Shown here in pieces: positions 11,045 to 23,635 of a DNA stretch of 64,000 nucleotides. The stretch is from Hippophae tibetana (Eukaryota; Streptophyta; Magnoliopsida; Rosales; Elaeagnaceae): contig CM072804.1 in assembly GCA_037013495.1 (NCBI GenBank), positions 38,108,501 through 38,172,500 of the forward strand. The letters are read 5' to 3'. The notes under the pieces were generated by a model. The model worked only from the letters and a program-made list of their open reading frames with translations, ran no database searches and was not told the origin of the DNA. Both the position numbers and the translations under genes were made by a program. How positions within the stretch are numbered: position 1 is the first letter of the stretch; each line of letters begins with the position of its first letter.

Positions 11045-12094
11045 TACATAACATAGCCTATATCAAACTTCTAACTACTAATACTTATAACACCATCTCA
11101 TATCTTCTATCTCTTGAGATGTCTTTAGATACTTTTCTGTAGATAGGGTAATCCTATGTCAAGTAGCTAAGGTACCTTTCTTGGAATTATGCATTGAGAA
11201 TGTAGACAACACCTTGCATATATACAATGCTTGAGATAGGATTAAGTGCTTATTCATACAACCACAAATGATTTGTATACATAACATAGTTTTCCTCTTC
11301 TAGATCCTTCATATGGAACTCCTTAGTCAACTACTACTTAACATTTGACAATGCATTTACATTATTCCAAATAAGTAGAATGTCATCCATGTAAAATACA
11401 AGGAAACCACTTTTCCATTCTTGATGAGTTTGTAACCACAAGGTTCATCAAGGTACCACTTAAAACCATAGGTATTCATAGTTTAATAAAACTACATGCT
11501 TCATGATCTTGAAGCTTGCTTTAGTCCATAAATGGACCTCTTAATCTTGCCAACCTTTTGCTCTTAGCCTTCCACTACGAACTCCTCTGGTTGGACCATA
11601 TAGATGGTCTCTTCAAGATATCCATTTAAGAATACCATCTTGACATCCATTTATCAAATTTTATAATTAAGAGATATCACTATGAACAAGAGTATCCAAT
11701 GGATTTAAGCATTTCTATTGGTGATAAGGTTTCTTTATAGTCAACCCCTTCCTTTTGGGTAAAACATTGTACTACTAATCTAGCTTTGAAAGTCTCCACT
11801 TTCCCATTAAAATATTCTTTTTCTCTTATATAGACATTTTTACCTAAATGGTATAACCTCATAGGATTTGACTATAAGCTCCCAGGTAAAGTTGGAATAC
11901 ATCGATTCCATATGAAGCTTCATAGCTATAATCCATTTATATTTGTCAATATCCTCTATTACTTATTTATAAGACAATAGGTCATCTATGTGACTATCAG
12001 ACTTAAAACTTGTGCCTCACTTGCTATGATATATAGATGGGGTAATCTAATTACTCTCCCATTATAATGAAGCTGTTATAGATCTTTGCAATGG
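11045..12094 (-). pseudogene. Copia reverse transcriptase remnant
   Basis: Minus-strand reading gives the RVT_2 hallmark 'GKVETFKARLVVQCFTQKEG' followed by 'VDYKETLSPI' (11862-11680). After frameshifts it gives 'LVLYVDDILLI' near 11390, which includes the catalytic YVDD box, and 'WLTKEFHMKDL' shortly after. These elements copy their RNA into DNA in cytoplasmic virus-like particles. Multiple stops make this copy dead. The RNase H domain is missing beyond 11045, where the sequence switches to the gypsy gag on the other strand. Confidence 0.8.
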
Positions 12095-12299
12095 ATCATT
12101 GATAGCTGTATTTTATATAGTTATTTTCATCTATTTTATTAATTATAATGGCTATGTTCTTGACATTTTTAGTTAATTTTAATTGAATAAATTAATATTT
12201 ACTGTTTATTTTTTTAAGTAATATATGTTTAAGAAAATTAAAGAATTTGAACTGAAAAAGTACTTAATTGCAAATATATGTCTGAACATATAATTTAAA

Positions 12300-12470
12300 T
12301 TAAAAGAGTACTTAATTTAAATTAATAAAAGTATAAAACATAATTTGAATTAAAATCGGGTTTAATTGAAATTAAAGAAAGTTTAAAAGTTAATTTAAAT
12401 TAGAAAAAGGTTTTAATTGAAATTAAAGAAAGTTTAAAAGTTAATTTGAATTAAATTGGAGGGCTAAAAT
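12300..12470. repeat. About 53-bp tandem repeat in solo LTR
   Basis: The unit 'ttaattgaaattaaagaaag' followed by 'tttaaaagttaatttgaatt' occurs twice almost exactly (from about 12361 and 12414), preceded by one or two more diverged units from 12270. Confidence 0.7.
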
Positions 12471-12770
12471 GCAATTAAGGAAATTTATTTTTTGCACAGG
12501 AAAACGAAGCCACTCGTACAATCACCAACGCGCGACACACACTGTTCGATCAAGAAATCAACGGCTATGATGAGGTGCGTGGATTGCAAATGCGACAAAA
12601 GAGAGTGGACACTGGTATTTAGGTTCACGTTGCTCGGCGCTGAGTGGGGCCCACCTTCCACGTAGGTCGGTGTGTAGGGTGGGACCCACATGTCTGCCCA
12701 AAAAAATTGTCTTGTGCTACGTGGTCTAGATGGATATCGTGCACCCAAATATGAACTAATTAGGAATTTC

Positions 12771-13040
12771 CACGTCTCTCGATTATTATTTCAGGAAATC
12801 AGGATCTTACACGTGTCATGTGTTGATTAAAATAAAAACACGAAAACGGCGCACGTTTCTAGCCGCGCCTATGGTCGCCACATGTCTTGCTTGCCATTAT
12901 CCCCTACGCCGTGTCCCTCGTGAGGCCTTTCGTCATAGCCTATGAACTGCTGCCACGTGTCTTGATTATTCTTTCAGCCAATCAGATCGCAACATGTGGC
13001 AATATGAATTAAAATGAAAATCAGCAATGGCGCACGTTCC
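12771..13040 (+). repeat. Duplicated G-box segment in solo LTR U3
   Basis: Two copies about 183 bp apart (12771-12858 and 12954-13040) share 'cacgt.tct.gattatt.ttt', 'aaatcag' and the ending 'ggcgcacgtt'. CACGTG cores (G-box, the ABRE/bZIP/bHLH-type element) occur near 12812, 12954 and 13124, upstream of the TATA box at 13167. Duplicated enhancer units of this type are common in stress-responsive LTR promoters; activity here is inference. Confidence 0.55.
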
Positions 13041-13166
13041 CCTTGTTTTGCGTGTTTGTGTGTCTCAATATTCTTGTCCCCCACGCAGATTAATTTATTA
13101 TTTTCAACATACGTTTTTGTCCCTCACGTGTAGAAAAATATATTTGTTTTTTTAGAAATTTGATAT

Positions 13167-13174
13167 TATAAATA
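13167..13174 (+). promoter_or_regulatory. TATA box of solo LTR
   Basis: TATAAATAGGGG, about 1.07 kb into the LTR, after the G-box duplication; it orients the LTR to the plus strand. Confidence 0.6.
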
Positions 13175-14035
13175 GGGGATTATTATGATAGTTTTTGTTT
13201 TAGGTTCATTTTAGTGTTGGACTGTGGAACACGCAGAAGCCATTTTTGGCTTCTGTTGTGTTCTACGTGTGCCAAAACTTTGTGCTCAGAAATTTTTTAA
13301 TTTTTTTTTTCTTCATCTAATATTCCTTAATTGCTGTAATTTTAATTTTTATTTATGAAGTAATTTAATTTTTCTAGGGTTACGTTTTATCTAAATTTAT
13401 GAAGCTTGAATTTAATTATTTTTGAAAGATTTATAAGACTTTTAATTTGTTTATTCTATTTGTGGTTAATGCTTTTGATTATTGGAAAATTTATCAAATG
13501 ATCCGTGACACTTAAATAAACTTGGAAGAGGCATTTTTTGTGTATATTGCTCATGGATAGAATAACATGTATATATAAAGGATATGAATATACCTTTATC
13601 GTATGTGTGGCAATTTGAGAACTTAGAACATAATGAATCTTGGTGAATTTAATTCTCATAGGAATATAGTGAATTAATTTAACGAGGTGTGTCTATACGA
13701 AGCTCAGAAGAGATGTATGGATAAAATTAGAAGTTTTTGGTTGACAAATTAAATTTACTAAAAAAATATAAATCAAGAGAAAATAATATGATTCGAGTGG
13801 ATTAATTTGGTGAATAACTGGAATCCTAGAATTCTTTTATTTTGTTATAAAACTCTTTAGTTAACTTGTTCCAATTAACGATTGGTTTGGATAAAATCAG
13901 AGTGAAATAATTTTAGTACTTAACAAACTATAGTAACAAATCTCCGTGGGAACGATAACTTACTTATCAAATTTTATTACTTGTGACCGTGTATACTTGC
14001 ATGTTTTATGTTCTCCTAAAATAGACAACAATCAT

Positions 14036-15724
14036 GTTTCTTGGTTTATTCGAGTACCAATGTTTACAAGTGGTGGTTGTTTGATCCCATTGGACTCCAA
14101 TTCCTTGAGTAACACCTTGTTACGAGATTTATTGTTGTTCATATAATCATGTTCAAGAAATATGGCATTCGTTGAACACCTTGTTTTCTTAACTATTATA
14201 GAAAACATCTCCTTTTGTTTCTTTATAATATCCAACAAACACGTATAATTTTGACCTAGGCTCCAACTTGCTAGTCCTTATTTTAAGCACATATGTTGGA
14301 CTTCCCTATATATGGATGTGCCACAAACTATGTTTATTTCCTATCCATAGTTCCATTGGAGTCGTATGAGCAAACTTGGAAGGAACCACATTTAGTATGT
14401 ATGATGCTATTTCTAAGGAATACACCAAAACAATATGGGTAAGGATACGTAACTTATCATTTACCTAACCATCTCAAGAAAGGTTCTATTTCTCCTTTCA
14501 ATAACACCATGATGTTGTGATGTATTGGGTATTGTGAGCTGCTAGATTATCTTATGCTTTAATAAGTGCTCTTTAAACTCTGTGTCAAGGTATTCCCCTT
14601 TACACTCCAATCATGATGTCCTTAATGACTTGCCTAATTTCTTTTCAGTTTCAACATGAAATTTCTAGAACTTTCCAAAGGTTTTTTTTTACTTCTGATG
14701 CATTAGGTAGATATACCCATATCTTGAGTAGTTATCTATGAATGAAAAAGTACCCATAACCATCTCTTTCTTAGATAGTCATGGGTCCACTGATGTCTAC
14801 GTGTACTAGTTTGAGTATTTGTATGGCTCTTTGACCCTTCACTAAAAAGGTATTTTGGTCATCTTACCTTCTAAACAAGATTCATAGATTGGGAGAATAT
14901 AAAAACTTAGTTCTCTTATAGGACTGTCATTTACTAGTGTTTAAATCTAGTAAATATTGATATGACCAAGTCTCAGGTGCCATATATAGGTATCATTATC
15001 AGAATAAAAATTTATCTTTTTGGGGTTAGGTTCTTCTACTCTTAACATTTCAAAATTAAGTAATAAGTTAGACTTGGGGTTCAATAGATATAGGCCATTT
15101 TTTAAAAATGTCGTACAAATAAAAGTTCCACTTTTATAAATAGCCACACTATTATTATTATTAAATGAAACTTTATAAAATTGTTCATACAATCTAGAAA
15201 TAAAGATCAAATTTCTAGAAAATCAAGGAATGTAATACCTATTATTCATAACAAGGTATGTATTTTCCTTAAAGAGAAGTCTAACATCTTCTACTATATT
15301 ATTTGAAACAACATTTGTGTTTCTCACTCATATGATGGGTTGTTGATCCTTTTAGTCCAATTTTTGAACTAACTAATCAACCATAGACAAAAAACTACAT
15401 GATTAGTCACACTTAAATTAACTATCTAAAGTTACGTATCATTTTCATCAAACAAGCTTCTAGGATAAGTAAATCATACTTACTCTCCACTTTTTTGTTT
15501 ATGTGTTATGGGACATGTTAAGAACTCCTCCCATTGTGCTCATTTTGTTTGAAATGAAAACCATTTTTATGTGCACATTTCTTCTCTTTCCTCTTCATGT
15601 TCTTATTTTTATCTCATCATGTATGAGAAACCCATCTTTTATCTCTTTAGCATTCACAACAAACTTTTACAGATTCAAGTTGTGATAGGTTGGTTGCACT
15701 TCTAAGAAGCGTTGAGATTGCAAA
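14036..15724 (-). pseudogene. Copia gag-tail, protease, integrase remnant
   Basis: From high to low coordinate the minus strand reads a basic zinc-knuckle/linker stretch (15690-15500) and a pre-integrase domain ending 'YIWHLRLGHINIY' (15210-14947), with the His of the HHCC zinc finger. It then reads integrase core pieces including 'TQYITQHNGVIERRNRTF' near 14510-14460, with the catalytic Glu in 'ERRN'. A linker follows at 14238-14036. Many stops and frameshifts are present. A diverged second copy is at 17186-18780, same strand, same domain order. Confidence 0.75.
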
Positions 15725-17185
15725 AACTTATAAATAAAACTTTATTAACTTGATGCATAAATTTTAATTACTCACAAATGCATGAATCAATCTTAGCTTA
15801 TGATATGTATTTGACAAGGTTGATATCTTAAGGAATTGTAGTGGTTCTAAACCCTTTACTTGTTCTCTTAACGAATTAAATAAGTAATCCTAAACACTTA
15901 ACAATTTTGGTTGAAAAAAAGATTATGAATTTTCAATTTCTTAAAAAACCTAAAATGAAGTTGATAAATTTTTTTAGCAAATTAAAATGGTTGAAAAGAC
16001 ATGGAAGATTAGCTAGCTAACCACTCATGAGTATGTCCCATTAAATGATTTTCACAATGGGCTTCAAAAGTTGAAATTGTTGATTTTTTTCTTTTTAATT
16101 GGAAGAACTCTCAATAATCATGGTGAGTCCATAAAATATAAACTAATCAATTAATTCATTGATTGGGTTTTAATTAGATGGAGATAATTTTACAATCTAA
16201 TTTAACACAAGTCAATACCGTTAAATTAGGCTCTTGTTCATAATTGCACAACTAAAATATAGATGATGCATATAATGTTTAGTTCTCAAGTTATCACTTT
16301 GCTCACAAATTAAGATGACCAATAATAATTCATAGGAAAATGTAAGAAAAACTATGAACAAGAAATAATTTAACTTTATTAACATAAAATCATTCAAAGG
16401 TTCATCCACTCATGGAACGAAAGATAATGTCCCACATAAAAATTTAGGCTATTATAATCAATTTAATCATAATCAATTCAATTATACAAGTCATAATCAA
16501 AATCTAGAGAAATATGAAATATAGCAATGAAACTATATATCCCTTATGATCACATATCACCAAACCCATTCAACTTAGTTGATCTCCTTCTTCAAGTACT
16601 TGAAAAAACTTCAACAATAGAGGTTTTCTCTATTTTTCTCTCTAAAAAGGGTGGAATTTGGCTGTCCTTTGAAGAATAATTTGTATTGAAAGGTTATACT
16701 TTTAAAAGAAATTGAAAAAAACATAACTTTTGACAAGAAGATTTCTGGCTAGAAAATGGACTGGGGCTATGGCATTCATTTTTGAATGCCTCAACACTGG
16801 GAAAAATTCAACGCCTCATACAAAAATCCATGGCTAAGATGTCACCATATGGATGTTTGAATTCCTCAACATTAGCAACTTTCAACACCCTATAGAAAAA
16901 CCCATGGCTTAGATGCCACGACATGGAATTCTTGATACCTCAGTGTGTTTTTAGCTTATGGTTCCATGATTCTTATTCATCCCAACTAGTCTGAGTTTCC
17001 ATTTTTTGCTCCATTTTCACTCTTTTTTAGCTCATTTTAACCCTAGATTTCTCCAAAAGATCATAAACCTACATAATACAAAATCCCTTCCTAAGTATCA
17101 AATTCATAGAATAAAATATAAAATTAATGCTTAAAAGTGTAGCAATTTTAGGTCAAAAATATGTTTGTAATCATATCCCAAAAAT
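15725..17185. other. Non-coding spacer between two copia remnants
   Basis: No coding sequence was recognised. The break from copia sequence at about 15724 ('gagattgcaa') coincides with the point where the second copia copy continues differently, so this block is probably an inserted or LTR-derived segment. A 75-bp unit is tandemly duplicated at about 16780-16930 ('ttgaatgcctcaacactgg' / 'ttgaattcctcaacattag', each followed by 'cccatggctaagatg.cac'). Confidence 0.4.
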
Positions 17186-18780
17186 CATGAAGGTAGGGAT
17201 GAATAATTCATTGTTAACCTAACCATCTCAAAAAATGTTATATTTCTCCTTTGTGCAATACTATTATGTTGTGGTGTACCAGGTCTTGTGAGCATCAAGA
17301 CTATCTCGTACCCTAGCAAGTGGTCCTTGAAGTCCATGTCAAGGTATTGCCCTCCATAATTTGATCGTGATTTTTTTATTACTTACCTAATTACTTTTGA
17401 GTTTCAACGTAAAATTCTTGGAACTTTATAAAAGTTTCAGACTTTCACTACATTAGGTAGATATAACCATATCTCAAGTAGTTGTCTATGAACATGTCGA
17501 AGTACTCATAACCACATTCCATATAAACACTCATGGGTCCATAGACATTTGAGTGTACTAGTTTGAATGGTTGTGTGGCTCTTTGACCCTTCACTTAAAA
17601 GGGTCTTTTGGTTATTTTACCTTCCAAACAAGAGTCAAAGACTAAGATAGCACAAAAACTTAGTTCACTCAAAGGATCACCCTTTACTAGTATTTGAATC
17701 CTATGGAGGTTGATATGGCCAAGTCTTAGGTGTCACATATAAGTATCACCTTAAGGATTTTTTTTCCTTTTTACGTCTAGGTTATTCTACTCTTAACATT
17801 TTAAAGCTAAACAGTAAGTTAGACTTGATATTTAATAGATATGGGTCATTTTTCAAAAATATCATACAAATAAAAGGTCTATTTTATAAATAGTCAAATG
17901 ATTATTATTAAATAAAACTTTACAAAATTATTCGTATAATATAGAAATAAAAATCAAATTTCTAATAAACCCATAAATATAATATCCATTGTTCATAACA
18001 AAGTATTTATTTTCCTTAAAGAGAAGTCTAACTTCTCACAATGCATTAGTTTAAACAACATCTGCATTGTCTACTTGTACAGTGAGTCGTTTATCATTTT
18101 AGTTTAACTTTTGAACTAATCAATGATAAAGAATAACATACATGATTAGTCACACTTAAATCAACCATCCAAAGTAACATATAATTTTCATCAAACTAGC
18201 TTCTAGGACAAGTAAATCATGTGTACTTTCCACTTTCTTGTTTATGGGTTGTGAGACATGCTAAGAATTTCTTCTCACATTGTTCCCAACTTTGTTGCAA
18301 TAGGAACCATTTTCATGTGCTAATTTTTTCTCTTTATCTTTCATGTTTTATTATTATCTCATCCTCTACGAGAAATCCATGTTTTTTTCTCTTTTGCACT
18401 CATAAAAACCTTTTATGAGTTCAAGTTATGTTAGGTTGGTCGCACTTCCTAAGGAACATTGAGATTGCAATATATCATGTGGGGTCATTATGTTCTCTTG
18501 TAGGGATTCAATCGTATCATCCATGCCATTTATCATATATCTACCAACTATGTCTTTGTATCCAATCTAATGATCATAAATGATTTGAGGGAAAATTTTT
18601 GTATTTTCGGTATTCCAGATAGTAAGTAGCTTTGATCAATTTTATTGGATCCAATTCAAAAACCCTATGCATTTTGTACACTACAAATCCAATTTTAAAG
18701 GCAAATTGATGAACGTTCTTCCATAAGTACTCTAATAACATTTATGCTCACAAAAGAAGGTTAAAAATGTTTTTCTACTT
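17186..18780 (-). pseudogene. Second copia gag-integrase remnant
   Basis: The minus strand reads copia gag (18780-18480, including 'GMDDTIESLQENIM'), the zinc-knuckle/linker region (18418-18221), protease and pre-integrase (18200-17680), and integrase (17660-17205). The integrase carries 'YLDMDFKDHLLGYEI' and a 'PGTPQHN'-type segment before the catalytic Glu. It aligns over 17200-18470 with 14445-15715, so the two are separate copies of one family and not halves of one element. RT and RNase H are absent: the copy stops at 17186. Stops and frameshifts throughout. Confidence 0.7.
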
Positions 18781-20848
18781 TTAAAGTAGTCAATTTCTCA
18801 TTTTCGATTAGGGTTAAAATAGGATAATTTATTTGTGGTGAAATAATAAATAAAGACGATTCAATTTACATGCTTATACTATCTATTTATTCATATATAG
18901 TAAATGATGCATGCATACGTGACATGCAATTTTATATGTTATTAGGACAGCAATTATCTAACTCCTAGAAAATTTAGATGTCGGCTTTGTGTCGATCTTT
19001 AAATCTCTTAATTGGATGAGACTTTCTCAATTAACAAAACTACTAAATATCCTCGTATTCATAAATTATTGATAATCGATATGTTTTGGTCCAAATATAA
19101 TTAATTCCTTAATTATATTCATTGAGTTTAACCCACCATTTTAAGTCCCCTAAATTGTTCCAAAGACTCTCCCTTTAGGAGTCACCCTTTAACTTCCATA
19201 GCAGTTTTGCATCCAACTTAGAAGTCAGAGTTGTTATCTTTCTTAAACACCCTCATATCGGAGATCACTCAAGAAGAATACAAGGCCACAATTGATTTTT
19301 CATAGTTGTGCACTAATGGTGGAGAATATGAAAAAGTTGTCAAGATTCTTGCTCCCACTTAATATTCTAAATAATTTAATTTAATTTTGAAAAAACATCT
19401 CATGTTTATTATTGAACAATCTAAACTATTTAAATCGTGAATAAATTTAAATTAATTTATCCATTTAGTCTAAACCATATAAATTATTTTTATAATTTAG
19501 TTTAATTTCAAGTGTTCTACTTTATTTAATTTAATCACATTAAATCAAAATAGTACATGTTAACAATTTTTTCATAAAACTCATTTTATTAAAATTTTAA
19601 CCATAAACTTACATTAACATGATACATATATTTAATTCAATAATTAAATTAAATCTTATAGATTCACACTTTAAATCTATATCTCATGTAAATATTCTTT
19701 ACAAATAAATATAAAAGGCATGACAAAAATATTATATTATTTATGACCAAATTTTTTTGTATTAGAAATAAAAACTATGTAAGCATTATAATTTAGTTCT
19801 CATGGGAAAAACTCCCTATTGATTTAGATTTAGATTTAGATTTAGGCCCGGCTCCATTTTTGCCTCCCAACGAAAACACTTTTTCCTTTCTAAAATCGAC
19901 GGAATAAAATTTCGCGAATTATTCCAAATTGAAAAATAAACTGAAAACCGGTCAAGTTTTTGAGTCCCAACGAAATACAATTTTCGGTTCCCAAAATTTT
20001 AAAAATAACTATCTAATTTAGCATCAAAATCACACATGTGATCCCAATTGCAAAAACACAATGTGCACGTAAAGCTACACAGAAAAAAATTGTGTTGATG
20101 TCGCCAAAGTTGGATCATTGGAGAATCGACTCAGCAACGTTGTTTCAAGCAAGCTCCTTTATATTAATTATGGTTTTACGGTTGAGGACAAATATTGACA
20201 TAGACATAGATCTCTAAATATATTTATGTTAATTTTAAAATTCAATTTTTAATACCAATAGTGGAAGGGTTGGTGTTTGGTAATAAAAATTAATTATAAA
20301 AATATTATGATATAAATAACTTAATTTTAGTAAAATATAATTTGTAACTTGTTAACAAACAGTTGGAATTTTAAGCTTTTAAGTCTTATCTTCCAAGGAA
20401 TATAAATAAAATTTATTGAAATACTTACAAATTTAAGTTGATCAAAACTTAACTATTTCTCTTTCTCCCCCATTAGGGCCTCTTGATTGCATGAAACCTA
20501 TTATAGAAAAACAATAATTTTTTTATCAAGAGAAACATTGTTGAATCATTATAACTTCACTTGTTAATAGAGAAAAAATATATTATTAATTTATTACATG
20601 TGTATTAAGAAAAACCATTTTTCTTTTGGTTTTAATATCATGCTCCTCATCAAAAGATGGATAAATGATCAAATATCACAAAAAATTACACTCATTTTAA
20701 CAACCACTGTTTTTATATTATGTCTTGTATTAAAATTATTTTAAAAATTAAAAAAAAAATTTTATTTTTCTAAATAATACTAATAATGTTATAACTAAAA
20801 AATATATATGAGTACAAAAATATATGTAAATTTATGTTTCATTATCAT
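18781..20848. other. Non-coding, LTR/leader-like and AT-rich DNA
   Basis: No reading frame of interest was seen. 18900-19380 has the texture of a copia leader or LTR ('tctccctttaggagtcaccc', 'caagaagaatacaaggccac'), plausible as the 5' end of the copia remnant at 17186-18780. A small hexamer run (GATTTA)4 is at 19825-19848. 19850-20160 contains 'cctcccaacgaaaacac' and 'gagtcccaacgaaatac', a short imperfect direct repeat. 20160-20848 is plain AT-rich sequence. Confidence 0.35.
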
Positions 20849-20935
20849 TGTAGGCCTGAAATAGGGTGGAAATCATTAAAAGATATATTTAAACCCAACC
20901 GATCAACACGATTTCCACCCTACTTCAGGCCTACA
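20849..20935. repeat. Inverted repeat, 26-bp stem hairpin
   Basis: The left arm 20849-20874 ('tgtaggcctgaaatagggtg' onward) pairs with the right arm 20910-20935 with one mismatch, leaving a 35-nt loop. The arms are GC-richer than the surrounding 75-80% AT DNA. It could be the fused ends of a foldback/MITE element or a small-RNA-type hairpin. I see no flanking target duplication that decides. Confidence 0.75.
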
Positions 20936-21535
20936 TATATATAGAATATGGTACTAAATTCACAAACTTAAGAACATACAACACAACAAAACCGTTAAGA
21001 TCGGATTTAAATTGAAAAATATATTATATTTGAATTTATTTTATAATCAACTGTATTTGATTCAGATCAAATTACTATGAAATTATAAATAAATATATAT
21101 TTTATTTTATAATGTGATATTTAAATATTATACATACTATAATTACATTAGATTATTATTTTAGCTCAAAAATAAATATAAATATTTATAATAATTTAAT
21201 AATTATATATATATATATATTATTTTCTTAATTGTAACTATAAATAATAAAATTTGTTATAATATATCAATTTAAAATTTAAATATTATGTTTATAAATG
21301 ACAAAAATTCATAAATAAATTTCAATTTTAATATAAATCTGACTTTATCTAATCTGAAAAAATTCGATCTATTCAGATTCAAATTGGTTCAAATTGATTG
21401 CATAATCAGATCGGATTCTATTGAAACCCTTCGAATCTAATTCAGATCAAATCAGGTTCAGATTAACAAAAAAAAAACAGTTTTGATTCGTTGCTCACTC
21501 TTCTGGATATGCATGGTATGATATGTCAAAATCAA
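20936..21535. other. AT-rich segment, possible MITE remnant
   Basis: No gene was seen. (AT)n occurs at about 21206-21221. The last part (21360-21490) is rich in 'ttcagatcaaat' / 'gattcagattcaaattgg' phrases ending 'gattcgttgctcactctt'. That is the kind of end seen in some short non-autonomous plant elements; the assignment is weak. Confidence 0.3.
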
Positions 21536-22520
21536 TAAAAATAATATTTCAATCCAAAAAGTTAAACTAGTGAATTAAAACACTCATAATTTATATAAAC
21601 TCTATTATAATATTTTTATCTCTTTAAAATTTATTATTTTATATTTTTAACATATTTTATTATTTTCTTTCTTTATTTTGCTAGACCCATTTAATTTTTT
21701 TAAGTTAGGCCCAATATTTTGGTCTATTTGATTGAAGTTATGATATAATGTTAAAATTTATAAGAATTATGAGTCTTTAAATCTTAAAAAATTAACCTAA
21801 TAGGTGAATACATTCATTTATTATAAACTCTATGACAATATTATTTTTTAATCAACGTGAGACTTATTTTTTAATATCCTCTCTCAAAGTATAAGTCATT
21901 CGGGTTACTTATCTTTTTTTTCTTTTTATAAGGCTCTACATTTTTTCTTGAGGAGACCCAATAATTTTTCTTCTTGGCCATTTCATTGAATGAAATTCTG
22001 ATCAAAGTTCACAAGAATAATGAATTTTTCAATACTAAAAGGTTAACCCAATAGATAAAACAATCATTTTATATCTTCTTGGTCATTTTGTCCAATCGAC
22101 TTAAGTTCTACCATGTTAAAGTCCATAAAAACTATGAACCTTTAAATTCCAAAAAAATTAATCCAATGAATAGAGACATTAATCATTCTTATAAATTCTA
22201 TCATAGTATTATCTTCTATCAATATGTAACATTACATGTAATATCCACCTCAAAGTGTGAATCCTTATCTCTTGCAAAGTTTTTTTTAACATATTTTGCT
22301 TATATTGCATTGTATTTTTTATTTTTACAAAACTAATTTTTTTTAAAAAGAGACCCAATGTTTTTTTCCCAATCAACTAAACCTTAATATCATGTCAAAG
22401 TCCATAAGAATTATGAACCTTCGTATCCCAAAAAGTTAACCCAATTGATGGAGACATTTACCATTTTTTCAAACTCTATCATAATATTATACTTACCTCT
22501 AACATCCCCCCAAAGTATGA
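21536..22520. repeat. Diverged direct repeats (four or more units)
   Basis: A phrase set recurs in order: 'aaagtccataagaattatga', 'cct..aaatcccaaaaagtta', 'acccaatagatggagacat', 'aaactctatcataatatt', 'cctctcaaagtatgagt'. Anchor positions for 'taagaattatga' are about 21762, 22010, 22124 and 22404, with a partial unit at 21585-21620. The spacing (about 115-280 bp) is irregular, so this is a decayed array or piled insertions of one short dispersed repeat. The 'ataccatgtta' version of the opening resembles the complement of a copia primer-binding site, suggesting an LTR-junction origin. Confidence 0.55.
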
Positions 22521-23535
22521 GTTACAAGCCCGTCACCTTACATTTTAAACCTATTTTATTTAGAATAAACTAAGAAATATACTACCAAATTTGGGTTATT
22601 TATATACATCTATCACTTAACTTTAATAAATCTACCACCAAATTCTTTGAGTGTTATAAATCTATTACCAAAACATATAACTATAATAATATATTTGTAA
22701 CATTTAGAAGAAGTTGATGATATATTTTTGACGAAAGTAATATATTTGTAACTCCAATAAGAGTTTAGTTGTAGATTTAGTACATTCTAAAGCCAAGTGG
22801 TACATGTATATAAACTTTCAAGTTTGGTTGTACATGTTTTAGTTTATTATTTTATTTATATTATGTTCTATTGGGTTAATTTGTTTCGAGACCTATTTCA
22901 TTTTTCTAAGGGCATGCCCAACATTTCCAAATCGATTAAAACTCAATTTTAGTTTAAATAGTTTTAATTTTGATAAATTGATTAATTTTTTGAAATAGCA
23001 TGTAACTATCCAAAACTCACAATTTTATAACAAATACTCAACAAAAAGATTAAAATACTCTATTTTAGTAACTTTAATAAAATAGAATCAAGATTGAATC
23101 CCACCAAATATTTTAAAACTATTATCGCAACTACCTATTGTGACCTAATTGAAACCCTAGTCACCTCAGTGACCGAAAAAAGTAACATATTATATATAAA
23201 TATAAAGATAGATATAATATAATACATATAAATATGTATACGGATGTAACTTATTATATATAAAGATAGGGATAGATGTATTGCATTACATACAAATATA
23301 AAAGTATAGTAACAACAAAGTAAATTTATTTAAGATATATTCATTATCATAACAATAATGAAAAAATTAATGAGAAAAAATTGAAAAAAAAATTAATGAA
23401 AGCTTGAATTGAAAAATTAAATACTGAAGGGAAGGAGCAAGTGAGAAGATGCACAAAATTGTATTGTTTTTGTATGATCTCCATGCTGACAAAAGAAATA
23501 TGTCATTTGGTATTTGATTCTACCGTAAGAATAAA
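22521..23535. other. Anonymous DNA with a short GTAACATGTTAC-type array
   Basis: No gene was seen. 23185-23310 contains four diverged units of the same kind as the large minisatellite at 62290-63080 ('gtaacatattatatataaat' / 'atgtaacttattatatataa'). 22580-22860 has the phrase 'ctaccaaa..tttgggt' repeated with variation. The rest is AT-rich and featureless. Confidence 0.4.
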
Positions 23536-23635
23536 GAGAAAAAAAAATTATTTTATTGATCTTAAAGAAATATCCATATAAGGAAGTAAAATGCGTGTGA
23601 GACCAGTATTGCCATAGCTATTAAAGAAGTAATCA

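Larger units (their letters stand above)
12100..14030 (+). mobile_element. Solo LTR with ATCAT target duplication
   Basis: The block runs from TGATAGC (12100) to ACAACA (14030), i.e. TG...CA, and is flanked by ATCAT at 12095-12099 and 14031-14035. Removing it rejoins the flanking copia sequence, so it is a clean insertion. No internal coding region exists, and the 3' end has 'tctccgtgggaacgataact' then 'cttgtgaccgtgtatacttg', a phrase typical of plant gypsy LTR ends. A solo LTR forms when the two LTRs of an element recombine and delete the interior. TATAAATA at 13167 sets the plus orientation. Confidence 0.85.
11045..15724 (-). mobile_element. Ty1/copia remnant, split by a solo LTR
   Basis: Minus-strand order is gag tail/linker (15690-15490), protease to GAG-pre-integrase (15480-14940), integrase (14900-14250), linker (14240-14036), then reverse transcriptase (12094-11045). 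The order protease-integrase-RT defines copia. The 1.93-kb block 12100-14030 has been inserted between linker and RT with its own target duplication. No LTRs of the copia element itself are recognisable. The gag end is cut at about 15724 and the RNase H end at about 11045. Confidence 0.75.
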
